Assembly (NCBI RefSeq): GCF_038002605.1 | Contig: NZ_JBBOCT010000001.1 | Coordinates: 4,154,001-4,218,000 of the forward strand | Reading direction: 5' to 3' | DNA: 64,000 bases | Source of the DNA: Bacillus sp. FSL K6-3431 | GTDB lineage: Bacteria; Bacillota; Bacilli; Bacillales; Bacillaceae_C | Shown: positions 18,901 to 27,861 of the stretch, one piece after another | Layout: the number at the start of each line of letters is the position of its first letter | Numbering within the stretch: the stretch's first letter is position 1 | Made by a program: the position numbers and the translations under genes | The notes under the pieces: model-generated | Seen by the model: only the letters and a program-made list of their open reading frames with translations | Database searches by the model: none | Told to the model about the DNA's origin: nothing

Positions 18901-20179
18901 AGACGCGTTAGCAAGTTATCTTATTGCTAGGAGGGAAAGGCACCGCTTAGTAAGGGATAAAATGCAGAAGTTTGAAGAAACACGCAATTTATATAACGAC
19001 AGAAACAGAAAATATTATGAAGCAAATCTTTCCTACCGACTGAACTATCAGGATATTCTATTAACAGGAACCACGGGATATTTGGGAGTTTACTTGCTTC
19101 ATGATCTATTAACCAATTTGAATAGCAATGTGCATCTAATCGTAAGAAGCGGGAATCGGATAGAAGCAGAAGATCGCATTAAAGAAAAAGTTAGTACTTA
19201 CTTTGGTCTTTCCTTTTATAACGCATATAAACAAAGGATTTTTGTATACAGCGGGGACCTGACAAAAAGTAATATGGGCGTCGGTATGAATAATTATCAA
19301 TATCTTAGCGAAACGATCCAATGTATCATACATTCAGCTGGTAATGTTAGTCATTATGGAAACTATTATAAATCTTACGACGCGAATGTTTTGGCTACAA
19401 GAAATATAATCGATTTTTCGCTTAAAGGAATACAGAAAGATGTTAACCATATTTCCACGTTGGCTGTAGCTTCAGGTGCAGTGAAGAATAAAAAAGATAT
19501 ATTGTATACGGAATACGATAATGATTTGGGACAAATTATTGAAAATCCTTACCCAAAGACAAAGCTAGAAGCTGAAAGGATTGTAATGGAGGCAAGAAAA
19601 AAAGGAGTAAATGCAAATATTTTTCGAGTGGGAAATATTGTTTTTGATTCTAAATCTGGAAGGTTTCAAGAGAATATAGAGCATAACGCTTTATATTCTA
19701 TGATGAAGTCCTATATTGAAATTGGTCTGGTTCCAGAAATGGAAAAAGACACTGATTTTTCATGTGTTGATGATGTTAGTCGAGCAATTATCAGTCTGTT
19801 TGATAGAGAAGAATTACTGAATGAAATTCACCATATCTTTAATCCAAATCGTATAAGTTTATCAGATCTTCTAACAACTCCCAACTTGAATATAGATGTG
19901 AAAGAGACGTCAATCAACAAATTCTTAGATTATATCTTTGATGAAAAGCAAGTTGAGCGACATACATCAGAAATTTATAACATTCAACTACATAGCATAG
20001 GAGACGAATTGAAAACCTTTGATGATACTGATCTAACAGTATTTCATATCACTGGTGATAAAACCAATATATTATTAAACAGAACTGGTTTTATATGGAA
20101 TGATGTAAATGATGAATTGATAAGAAAAATGATAGAGTATGGTCAGCAGATAAAATTTTTCTATAAATCTAAAGTATAA
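15935..20179 (+). CDS. Type I PKS: KS-AT-ACP-thioester reductase
   Basis: 1414 aa. The KS domain (about 13-440) has the full triad C181 (TACSSSL), H317 (HGTGT) and H355 (NIGHL). The AT domain (about 530-830) has S628 in GHSIGEY and HAFH at 724-727, a malonyl-CoA signature. The ACP serine is S944 (GGSSLTA). The C-terminal reductase (about 1035-1410) has the NADPH motif GTTGYLG at 1045 and the SDR pair Y1206/K1210 (YPKTK). No KR, DH or ER is present, so one malonate unit is added as a beta-ketone and the chain is released reductively as an aldehyde, or an alcohol after a second reduction. This is the predicted last station of the line. AGGAGG precedes ATG 15935. Confidence 0.93.
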   Translation: MNYSVQPSVRNGMEIAIVGMSCRFPGGNNINTFWENLKNGTESISIFSDEELREAGIDRETILSPKYVKAGGSITGTEWFDTHLFNYSPREAEVMDPQLKILHECAWEALENSGYCSDALKGLVGTYIGSSTNLYWMSTVYQQANDFIKEAELLNGSQFFSTRLSHKLNLKGPSYTVQTACSSSLVAVHLACQALLSGDCDMALAGGVSLTLPEKRGHFYQEGMILSPDGHCRPFDANARGTVNGNGVGIVVLKLLEDAIVDGDYIHAVVKGSAINNDGSNKVSFTAPSIEGQAAVIKAAHLMAEVEPESISYVEAHGTGTMLGDPIEIEALKLAFDTEKRGFCGIGSVKANIGHLDNASGVAGLIKTAVALKHRMIPPSINYEKPNEKIDFDNSPFYVNNKLKEWKNSEFPLRAGVSSFGMGGTNAHVVLEDAPEREASDRSRRYQLLSFSAQTEKSLEEQTKRLADYLNQNTNVNLADVAFTLLNGRKSLKYRRMLVVSDIDEAKRDLYSMNPNKVQSKIYDGISASKQIIFMFPGQGAQYVNMGLDLYTEEKIFRDEVNRCCQILKEISGDDWKELLYPSNPEARASDEINQTSNTQPAIFIFEYSLAQMLIEWGIHPDGMIGHSIGEYVAACLSGVFSLKHALKLVYERGTLMQQLPKGSMVSVLASKSEILPLMNHNLSIAAVNGPQSCVVSGSNEEMNILETRLNREGFPFKKLSTSHAFHSSMMDPILIAYKEKVKEIDLHNPKIPYISNLTGRWITAGQATSSDYWVNHLRQTVRFSDGIKHLIAGMENIFVEVGPGGTLSSFVRQQKLGESAAVMVKTVRHSKIRVSDDRYLLQNIGKLYIHGVNIDWSKYFSLERRHRVPLPTYPFDRQFFSIYKDFEKGGSVSIPHSTPVTESKRKISPQDDKVQKIIESYKDVIGLKYISPHDDFFEIGGSSLTAVNVVARLQKDFEISINHLFEFPSASDLAQHMRYKEERNKIDKDALASYLIARRERHRLVRDKMQKFEETRNLYNDRNRKYYEANLSYRLNYQDILLTGTTGYLGVYLLHDLLTNLNSNVHLIVRSGNRIEAEDRIKEKVSTYFGLSFYNAYKQRIFVYSGDLTKSNMGVGMNNYQYLSETIQCIIHSAGNVSHYGNYYKSYDANVLATRNIIDFSLKGIQKDVNHISTLAVASGAVKNKKDILYTEYDNDLGQIIENPYPKTKLEAERIVMEARKKGVNANIFRVGNIVFDSKSGRFQENIEHNALYSMMKSYIEIGLVPEMEKDTDFSCVDDVSRAIISLFDREELLNEIHHIFNPNRISLSDLLTTPNLNIDVKETSINKFLDYIFDEKQVERHTSEIYNIQLHSIGDELKTFDDTDLTVFHITGDKTNILLNRTGFIWNDVNDELIRKMIEYGQQIKFFYKSKV

Positions 20180-20193
20180 AGTGGTGATTTTAT

Positions 20194-23100
20194 ATGAATA
20201 GGACGGAATATTTTCCGCTAACTCATCCTCAAAGAAGAATTTGGTATATGGAGAAAATCAACCCACATCAACCATTGCATAATATTGGTGGAATCGTAAA
20301 GATAAAAGGGCAGATAGATTTTAAATTTTTAGAGACAGCAATAAATTGTTTTGTGGAAAATAACGATGGAATCAGGCATCGTTTTGTAGAAACAGATAGA
20401 GATGTACAGCAATATGTTGGAAAGCACTATAATAATCACATTCGTTATGTTGTTTTTAATAATCAGGAGAATTTGGACACCTGGGTTCAACAAGAGGCAG
20501 AGAAACCTTTCCCTATTCATGATTGCGAGCTATTCGATTTTGCTTTGTTTAAGTTGCGAGATACCGAAGATGGCGGATACTTTGTTAAGGTACATCATAT
20601 AATTTCTGATGGATGGTCTATGAATCTTTTAACAGAACAGATATGCAATACGTATATGAGGCTTTTGAAAGGTGAAAAAATAACCGAACAGCACAGGTGC
20701 TCCTATATTTATTGTCTCAAAAAGGAACAATCATATTTAGCATCTAAACGATTTATGAAGAATAAACAATTTTGGAATGATAAATTCCACACACTTCCAT
20801 CTTCGATCGAGAAGAGGGGGGAGTTAGAGTGTGCAAAGGGGAATAGAAAGACACACTGTTTTTCTAGTAGTCAATCTAATGGAATTAAACAATTTGCTAC
20901 TGACTACAATGTTTCTGTGTATGCCTTTTTTGTCGCTTTGTATTATATTTACCATTATAAATTAACGAAACAGGATGATTTGATTGTTGGAATGCCAGTA
21001 CTTAATCGATCGGGAAAAAAAGAAAAAAGTATTGTAGGGATGTTAACGAGTACTATGCCATTTCGACACAATGTGGATGCTGGAATGACAGTCGGAGATT
21101 TCATCAAGGATATTAATCGTGAATTAATTCGCTGTTATTACCATCAAAAATATCCTTACGATTTGCTAGTGCAAGATTTGGAATTAAAGAGAAAAGACTA
21201 TGGTGATTTGTTTGATACTAGTATCAATTATTACAATACAAACCTTCCGAATGAACTTGATGGTACTGCTGTAGAAAATGAAGAGTTTTACAACGGCAAT
21301 CAGATTTATTCGCTCCAACTGATTATTCGAGAATGGTCTAGATCGGGAGGATTCAATCTAGATATCGACTATAAGATCGAAAAATATGAAGAAAAACAAA
21401 TAGATCAAATGTATCTTTGCTTCATTCATTTAGCAGATCAAATGCTCCAGTTTTCGGATAAAACTTTAGGGGAATTGGAACTTTTACCAGTCGATGTAAG
21501 GGATAAATTGATTTACGAATTCAATGCCACGGATAAGGTTTACCCCAAGGATAAAACTATTTACCAGCTTTTTGAGGAGCAGGTAGAAAGGACACCGGAC
21601 AGGGTTGCTCTTTGCCTGGAAAACGAGGAACTTACTTTCAGTCAATTAAATGAAAAGTCAAATCAATTGGCAAGGTATATATTAAAGAAAAATGTAAAAA
21701 AAGGCACAATTGTCGGAATTTCAACCAAGCATTCTTTAGAAACAATTATTGGTATTCTAGGGATTATGAAAGCGGGTGCAGCATACTTACCTATCGATCC
21801 CGACTATCCATTAGAACGGGTCAATTATATGTTAAAAGATTCGGGTATCTCTATCCTATTAACTAACTTTGACATCCTAAATCAATGGAACATTTCTTCG
21901 TACAATGTGGAGGTAGTTCAGCTTAATTCAGCAAACTTATATATTGGTAATGCTTCTAACCTTAGGGCTCTGAGTGACCCATCCGACCTTGCATACGTCA
22001 TATACACATCTGGTTCAACCGGAACACCTAAAGGTACGATGATTGAGCATCAAGGATTGGTTAACTATACTTGTTGGGCGAAGAATCTATATGTGGGATC
22101 GAGTAAAGAAGAAGTTTTTCCATTCTATTCTTCTCTTGCTTTTGATCTCACGGTTACATCTATTTTTACACCACTAATCAGCGGTAATCAGATTGCCATT
22201 TATCCTGCTGATGAAAACGAATATGTTCTATATAAGATATTTAGGGAAGGAAAAGCAAGTATTATCAAATTAACTCCGTCCCACTTATCCCTCTTACAAG
22301 ATATAAAGCCCGAAATGTGTTCTATCAAAAAGTTTATTGTTGGAGGAGAAGATTTAACGGTAAGTCTTGCCAAAAGCATTCAGAATCGGTTCGGTAGTTA
22401 TATAAAAATATACAATGAATACGGACCCACGGAAACAGTTGTAGGGTGTATGATTCATCAATTCAATGTTGAAAAGGATATTGGGACATCAGTGCCAATT
22501 GGCATGCCTGCACAAAATACGAAAATATACGTATTAGACTCTGATCTCCGCCCTGTGCCAGTGGGGGCTGTTGGGGAGATCTATATTTCTGGGGACGGCG
22601 TTACGAGGGGGTATCTAAACAAACAAGATTTGACAAATGATAGATTTATTGTAAATCCATATTCAGCGGGAGAGAGGATGTATAGATCAGGTGATCTAGG
22701 GAGATTTATCGACGAGGGAAAAATTGAATACCTGGGTAGAGCGGATAATCAAATAAAAGTGCGCGGATTCCGTATAGAACTGGGTGAAATTGAAAAAGGT
22801 TTACTAAACCATCCGAGGATTAGAGATGCAGTAGTGGTTGATCGGGAAGACCATGATGGAAATCACTATCTTTGTGCTTATTACACGGAGAAAGATGGGG
22901 TTTCTGCTTCCGAATTATTTAGGTTTCTAGAAAAAACTTTGCCGACATATACTATTCCTTCACATTTTATTCCGTTGAAGGAAATTCCGCTGACGATTAA
23001 CGCAAAGGTTGATAGGGATGCGTTACCTGAACTTGAAATTGCAATACGCGGAGCAACTGACGTTGAAATAGAAGATCTAGTATGTATTATCCGACAGGTG

Positions 23101-24678
23101 TTAAATGTTGATGAAGTAAGTTTGCGGGACAACTTCTATCATCTGGGTGGAGATTCAATCAAAGCGATTCAGATGGCTTCTAAGCTAAGTGAGAAGGGGC
23201 TTAAGATAAGAACAAAAGATATTTTGGCTAATCCGGTAATTGAAGACATGGCTTTGCACCTGGAAACAACCGGTAAAAAGTTGCGTGACAGTAAACAACC
23301 ATGCGTTGGTAGTATTCAGTCGCTTCCATCTGCTTCTAGGTTTTTCTCACAAAACTTTGATAACATCCATCATTATACGCAGTCTGTGTTACTAAAAGTA
23401 AAAGATGATATTAACATGGAACTGCTAGAAAAAGCTTTGCAAATATTGTTTTGTCATCACGACTCTTTTCGATTGAATTATCGGATCCAAACAAAAGAGC
23501 TATATTATAACCCGAAACATACCGATCAAAAAATTGAAATGAAATACTTTAATTTATCAGGCTATTCGGATCTAGATCAGATTGTTCAGATAGCTGAAAT
23601 TGGGGAAATGTTAAAATCGAGCTTTAATATTGAAGATGATATTCTCCTTAAAGCATGTATGTTCGATTTGGGGAATCAGGGGAAACGGTTTTTGATGACG
23701 GCGCACCATTTGGCTGTTGACGGGATATCTTGGCGAATTATTTTTGAAGATATGAACCAATTATATAATCAGATGGAAAATAAGGAGAATGCATTATTGC
23801 CACCAAAAGATAATTCGGTGCAAGAATGGGCAATTGAGTTGGAAAAATTCAACGAAAAAATCCCAGTTAAGGAAAAAGAATATTGGAATCATATTTATCA
23901 ACATCGAGAGGAAACATTTATTGACTATGATTTAGGTCCGGATAGCATGGAGTTTTGCGAGACATTGGTTCAGAAATTAACAGAAGAAGAATCGACGAAG
24001 CTGTTCCAAAAAGCAAATGAAGCCTATCGAACAAAAGCTGACGAATTGATGATTATAGCACTGTCAATAGTGATGGCTGATTATTTTAAAAAAAATGATG
24101 TGGTTATTGAAATTGAAGGGCATGGGCGTGAAGACTTAGCTGATGAAATCGATGTATCAAGAACTGTTGGATGGTTTACGAGCATATATCCGATTTTGTT
24201 GAAGGTAGAGAATACTGATATATCACAGCGAATTAAGCAAATAAAAGATCAATTGCGTAGTATTCCCAGTAAAGGATTGAGTCATGGAGTTTTGAAATAC
24301 ATTTCAGATGAATGGAGTAAGGACAATCAAAAATTCGTCCGATTTAACAATCTTGGTGATTTTAACGCTTCATTTTCAAATGGAATATTTGACTTTGCGG
24401 ATGAATACTCCGGTAGAGATAACAGTATTACAAATGAAATGGATTGTTTAGTGGATATCGTTGCATATACAGTGGATAAAAAGCTGAGTTTATCTATCAC
24501 GTATAGCCAAAACAAGTTTAAACGTGAGACAATCTTGCAATTTATCGACGATTACACGAATCAATTACGAGATTTGATTCAACACTGTTGTCAGAGAAAA
24601 AATACTGAATTTACGCCATCCGATTTTGAAACTGCAAATCTTTCAAGTGAAGAGCTTGAAAATATATTTAACATATGA
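20194..24678 (+). CDS. NRPS loading module: C(starter)-A(Asn)-T-E, makes acyl-D-Asn
   Basis: 1494 aa. The N-terminal C domain (about 1-440; H134-H135 in HHIISDG) opens with FPLTHPQRRIWY, as lipo-initiating starter C domains do. The A domain (about 470-960; YTSGSTGTPKG at 604) gives the code DLTKIGEVG(K), nearly identical to the published Asn code DLTKLGEVGK. Carrier S988 follows, then an epimerisation domain (about 1030-1480; H1171-H1172 in HHLAVDG, EGHGRED, RTVGWFTS). The C-terminus FTPSDF..LSSEELENI looks like a COM donor. Together it should build N-acyl-D-asparagine, the prodrug cap cleaved by ClbP-type peptidases. The next gene encodes such a peptidase. Confidence 0.93.
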   Translation: MNRTEYFPLTHPQRRIWYMEKINPHQPLHNIGGIVKIKGQIDFKFLETAINCFVENNDGIRHRFVETDRDVQQYVGKHYNNHIRYVVFNNQENLDTWVQQEAEKPFPIHDCELFDFALFKLRDTEDGGYFVKVHHIISDGWSMNLLTEQICNTYMRLLKGEKITEQHRCSYIYCLKKEQSYLASKRFMKNKQFWNDKFHTLPSSIEKRGELECAKGNRKTHCFSSSQSNGIKQFATDYNVSVYAFFVALYYIYHYKLTKQDDLIVGMPVLNRSGKKEKSIVGMLTSTMPFRHNVDAGMTVGDFIKDINRELIRCYYHQKYPYDLLVQDLELKRKDYGDLFDTSINYYNTNLPNELDGTAVENEEFYNGNQIYSLQLIIREWSRSGGFNLDIDYKIEKYEEKQIDQMYLCFIHLADQMLQFSDKTLGELELLPVDVRDKLIYEFNATDKVYPKDKTIYQLFEEQVERTPDRVALCLENEELTFSQLNEKSNQLARYILKKNVKKGTIVGISTKHSLETIIGILGIMKAGAAYLPIDPDYPLERVNYMLKDSGISILLTNFDILNQWNISSYNVEVVQLNSANLYIGNASNLRALSDPSDLAYVIYTSGSTGTPKGTMIEHQGLVNYTCWAKNLYVGSSKEEVFPFYSSLAFDLTVTSIFTPLISGNQIAIYPADENEYVLYKIFREGKASIIKLTPSHLSLLQDIKPEMCSIKKFIVGGEDLTVSLAKSIQNRFGSYIKIYNEYGPTETVVGCMIHQFNVEKDIGTSVPIGMPAQNTKIYVLDSDLRPVPVGAVGEIYISGDGVTRGYLNKQDLTNDRFIVNPYSAGERMYRSGDLGRFIDEGKIEYLGRADNQIKVRGFRIELGEIEKGLLNHPRIRDAVVVDREDHDGNHYLCAYYTEKDGVSASELFRFLEKTLPTYTIPSHFIPLKEIPLTINAKVDRDALPELEIAIRGATDVEIEDLVCIIRQVLNVDEVSLRDNFYHLGGDSIKAIQMASKLSEKGLKIRTKDILANPVIEDMALHLETTGKKLRDSKQPCVGSIQSLPSASRFFSQNFDNIHHYTQSVLLKVKDDINMELLEKALQILFCHHDSFRLNYRIQTKELYYNPKHTDQKIEMKYFNLSGYSDLDQIVQIAEIGEMLKSSFNIEDDILLKACMFDLGNQGKRFLMTAHHLAVDGISWRIIFEDMNQLYNQMENKENALLPPKDNSVQEWAIELEKFNEKIPVKEKEYWNHIYQHREETFIDYDLGPDSMEFCETLVQKLTEEESTKLFQKANEAYRTKADELMIIALSIVMADYFKKNDVVIEIEGHGREDLADEIDVSRTVGWFTSIYPILLKVENTDISQRIKQIKDQLRSIPSKGLSHGVLKYISDEWSKDNQKFVRFNNLGDFNASFSNGIFDFADEYSGRDNSITNEMDCLVDIVAYTVDKKLSLSITYSQNKFKRETILQFIDDYTNQLRDLIQHCCQRKNTEFTPSDFETANLSSEELENIFNI

Positions 24679-24700
24679 TGCAGGGAGGAGTGAATCAGTC

Positions 24701-27700
24701 TTGATTAGAATAAAATTCTTTTTAATTACCTTTGTCGTATTATTGCAATTGCAGATGACAACTGGAATTCAAGTTGCAAATGCGGAGAATGAAAGAGTAT
24801 CTACAGGTTTATCGGATGACTATGAAGAACAACTGGACACATTCATTGAAAAGCAAATGGAAGATGGCAAAATTCCAGGAATGTCGGTGGTAGTAGTTAA
24901 GGGAGACCAAGCTGTTTATAAAAAGGGCTTTGGGTATTCCGACCTTAAAACAAAACAACCAGCAACGGAACAAACCTTATTTGAAATCGGTTCAAATAGT
25001 AAGGCATTTACGGCACTTGCAATATATCAACTTGTCGATGAAGGCTTAATAGATTTGAATGATCCAGTCAATAAGTATTTGCCATGGTTTCAAATGAAAT
25101 ATGTAGGTGAGAATAGAGGTAAGCAACTCAATAAGAATGTTGAAATAACACTTGAACAGCTTTTACATCATACAAGTGGAATTCCGTTTCATACGATTGG
25201 AGACATCCCGATCGCAAATGATGCTGATGCGCTGGAAAACACTGTTAGAGATCTAATAAATCAAAAATTGGCGACTTATCCGGGGGAGCAATTCGCTTAC
25301 GCTAGTATTAACTATGACATTCTAGGCTTGGTTATACAAAAAGTTACGCATCAATCATTTGAGAAATATATTGAGAAAAATTTATTAGACCCATTTGAAA
25401 TGGATAATACATATTTGTTCAGAAAAAAGGCCGCCAAATTTAATATGTCTAAAGGTTACAAAATCGGTTTTTTAAAACCTCAAGAGTTCGATGCACCTAT
25501 TTATCGGGGTAATACCCCGGCGGGTTATTTTATTTCAAATGCGGAAGACATGGAACAGTGGCTTCGAATCCAACTTGGGACGTATCGGTTAAGTGATAGT
25601 CATCATGAGGTGATTCAAAAAACACAAGTACCAAGCCGATCGGTTCCACCATCTTCTGATGGCTCGTCCTATGCGGGAGGTTGGGAAGTATACCAAAACG
25701 GTACCGGTGAGATATCCCATACCGGAAGCAATCCGAATTTTTCTTCTTTTATCGTTTTTCGTCCTGAGGAAAAGCTAGGTGTTGCAGTGATGGCCAATAT
25801 GAACTCCGCTTTTACTCAAAACATTGGCCAGGGAATTATCGATATTCTCTCAGAGAAGGCATTAGTAATTAATACAACAGATACGTATAAGAGCATTGAT
25901 GCCTTTTCTTTTACCGTACTTTTGTTTATGATCCCTTTTTCATGCCTTACCTTATATTTTATTTTTCTAGTCATCATTCAGCTGTTTCAGAAAAAAAGGA
26001 ATCTGGAAGAGAACAAAATTAAACGTATTGGTGTTCCATTCATAACGTTCTTGTTTACTTTGGTGGCTGGGTATTCCCTTTATAAAATTCCGTATATATT
26101 CTTTACTGAGCTTTCTTGGGATTTTGTTAAAGTATGGGCACCTCTCAGTTTGAGTTTGGCGGCTTGGGCCACTCTATCTGGTATTATACTGTTTTGCATT
26201 TACCTGTCGCTTATATCTATATTTTCGTTAAATAAAAATAAGAATTTATTCCCGCTTTTTGTGTTAAGTGTGGCCAGTGGTTTTGGGAATGCGATGATCA
26301 TATTTATCATCAACGAAGCCTTAAACAGGTCAAATGGTTCAAACAATAGTCTATTTTTATACTTTTTTCTGGGAATCATCATTTATGTACTGGCCCAAAA
26401 GCTGGTACGAACACAGTTAATCACTCTTACAAATAACCTGATTTATGAGCAAAGGCTTGCTTTATTAGACAATATCTTAAATAATTCATACGAGAAAATC
26501 GAACGGACGGAATCTGAAAAAATTCAAACCGTATTAAATAATGATACGGAATCTATTAGTAACCATGCTCCAACAATAATCACTGGTCTAACCGATTCAA
26601 TAACACTCTTGTGTTGTTTGGCTTATCTGGGAGTAATAAATGTGTACGGCCTTCTTATTTCCATTGCGGTCATTCTAGTCGCAGCAGGTATGTATTATGT
26701 AGCCGGAAGATCAGCCAATAATCTTTGGGAACAAACAAGAAATATTCAAAATATCTTTTTTAGATATATCAACGACCTTATTGGCGGTTATAAAGAGTTG
26801 AGTATCGGAAGGTCAAAACGAGAAGAGTTTAGAGAAGACATGAAAGAGAGCTGTAGTGAGTATAAGGACAAACGGATTAAGGGAGGCCTTAAATTTGCTA
26901 ACGTCTTCATTATTGGTGAATTACTATTTGTTATGGTGATTGGGGCTGTTACATTCCTATTTCCCGTGCTATTTAAAGAAGTACAGAGCGATTTTTTAAG
27001 GAGTTATGTTTTTGTTTTTCTTTATATGACAGGACCAATTCATAGCATACTTAATGCAATTCCCAACGCTATTCAGATGCAAATCAGTTGGAAGAGAATT
27101 AAAGCACTTTCTAAGTATCTAACAGGGGCTGAAGCTGATAAAAATGAAGTAGTAGGTATTGTTAAACTTCCCGGTAGGATGGAAATGGAGTTAAAAGGTA
27201 TAGAATATCAATACGATAGTGAGCATGGAGAATCTTTTGAGGTGGGACCGATTGACTTCCATTTCAAATCAGGTGAGGTTGTTTTCATAACGGGAGGGAA
27301 TGGAAGCGGCAAATCAACTCTTGCAAAACTGATTACTGGTCTGTATACCTGTAAGAAAGGGGCGATATTCGTCAACAATCAAAAAATAGGACAAGAAGAG
27401 TTAAATGAACTATATTCGGTGATATTTAGCGATTACTACTTGTTTACAAAAGTCTATGGAATTGATTGTAGCACGAGGGAAGAAGAAATCAAAAAGTATT
27501 TAAAAATACTACGTATTGATGAAAAAGTACAAATCAAGAATGGGAAATTTAGCACAACAAAACTTTCAACGGGTCAAAGGAAAAGATTAGCCTTGTTAAT
27601 CTGTTATTTAGAAGACAAGCCTATCTACCTATTTGATGAATGGGCAGCGGATCAAGACCCTGAATTTAGATATTTTTTCTACAAGGAACTATTGACTGAT

Positions 27701-27838
27701 TTAAAAGCCAAAGGAAAATGTGTTATTGCTATTACACATGACGACAGGTACTTCCATCTGGCGGATAAGGTGATCAAGATGGAGCGAGGGAAGGTTGTGA
27801 AAGAAGCACAAACACATGATTACATGGAACAAGTTTGA
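24701..27838 (+). CDS. ClbP-like D-Asn peptidase fused to a cyclic-peptide ABC exporter
   Basis: 1045 aa from TTG 24701, chosen for GGGAGGAG at 24683-24690. Residues 1-28 form a signal peptide ending VANA. The serine peptidase domain (about 40-390) has S98-N-S-K101 (SxxK), Y200 (YAS, where many relatives have YxN) and H340-T-G. Three membrane spans at about 401-520 match the ClbP C-terminal anchor. A six-span ABC membrane domain follows, then an NBD with Walker A GGNGSGKST (865-873), signature LSTGQRKRL, Walker B IYLFDEW and switch ITHDD, of the SyrD/PvdE-like cyclic-peptide exporter type. ZmaM of zwittermicin has, from memory, the same fusion. It should export the acyl-D-Asn pro-peptide and cut off the cap on the outer face. 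Confidence 0.9.
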   Translation: MIRIKFFLITFVVLLQLQMTTGIQVANAENERVSTGLSDDYEEQLDTFIEKQMEDGKIPGMSVVVVKGDQAVYKKGFGYSDLKTKQPATEQTLFEIGSNSKAFTALAIYQLVDEGLIDLNDPVNKYLPWFQMKYVGENRGKQLNKNVEITLEQLLHHTSGIPFHTIGDIPIANDADALENTVRDLINQKLATYPGEQFAYASINYDILGLVIQKVTHQSFEKYIEKNLLDPFEMDNTYLFRKKAAKFNMSKGYKIGFLKPQEFDAPIYRGNTPAGYFISNAEDMEQWLRIQLGTYRLSDSHHEVIQKTQVPSRSVPPSSDGSSYAGGWEVYQNGTGEISHTGSNPNFSSFIVFRPEEKLGVAVMANMNSAFTQNIGQGIIDILSEKALVINTTDTYKSIDAFSFTVLLFMIPFSCLTLYFIFLVIIQLFQKKRNLEENKIKRIGVPFITFLFTLVAGYSLYKIPYIFFTELSWDFVKVWAPLSLSLAAWATLSGIILFCIYLSLISIFSLNKNKNLFPLFVLSVASGFGNAMIIFIINEALNRSNGSNNSLFLYFFLGIIIYVLAQKLVRTQLITLTNNLIYEQRLALLDNILNNSYEKIERTESEKIQTVLNNDTESISNHAPTIITGLTDSITLLCCLAYLGVINVYGLLISIAVILVAAGMYYVAGRSANNLWEQTRNIQNIFFRYINDLIGGYKELSIGRSKREEFREDMKESCSEYKDKRIKGGLKFANVFIIGELLFVMVIGAVTFLFPVLFKEVQSDFLRSYVFVFLYMTGPIHSILNAIPNAIQMQISWKRIKALSKYLTGAEADKNEVVGIVKLPGRMEMELKGIEYQYDSEHGESFEVGPIDFHFKSGEVVFITGGNGSGKSTLAKLITGLYTCKKGAIFVNNQKIGQEELNELYSVIFSDYYLFTKVYGIDCSTREEEIKKYLKILRIDEKVQIKNGKFSTTKLSTGQRKRLALLICYLEDKPIYLFDEWAADQDPEFRYFFYKELLTDLKAKGKCVIAITHDDRYFHLADKVIKMERGKVVKEAQTHDYMEQV

Positions 27839-27861
27839 ACGACAAAAGGAGGAGCTCACTG

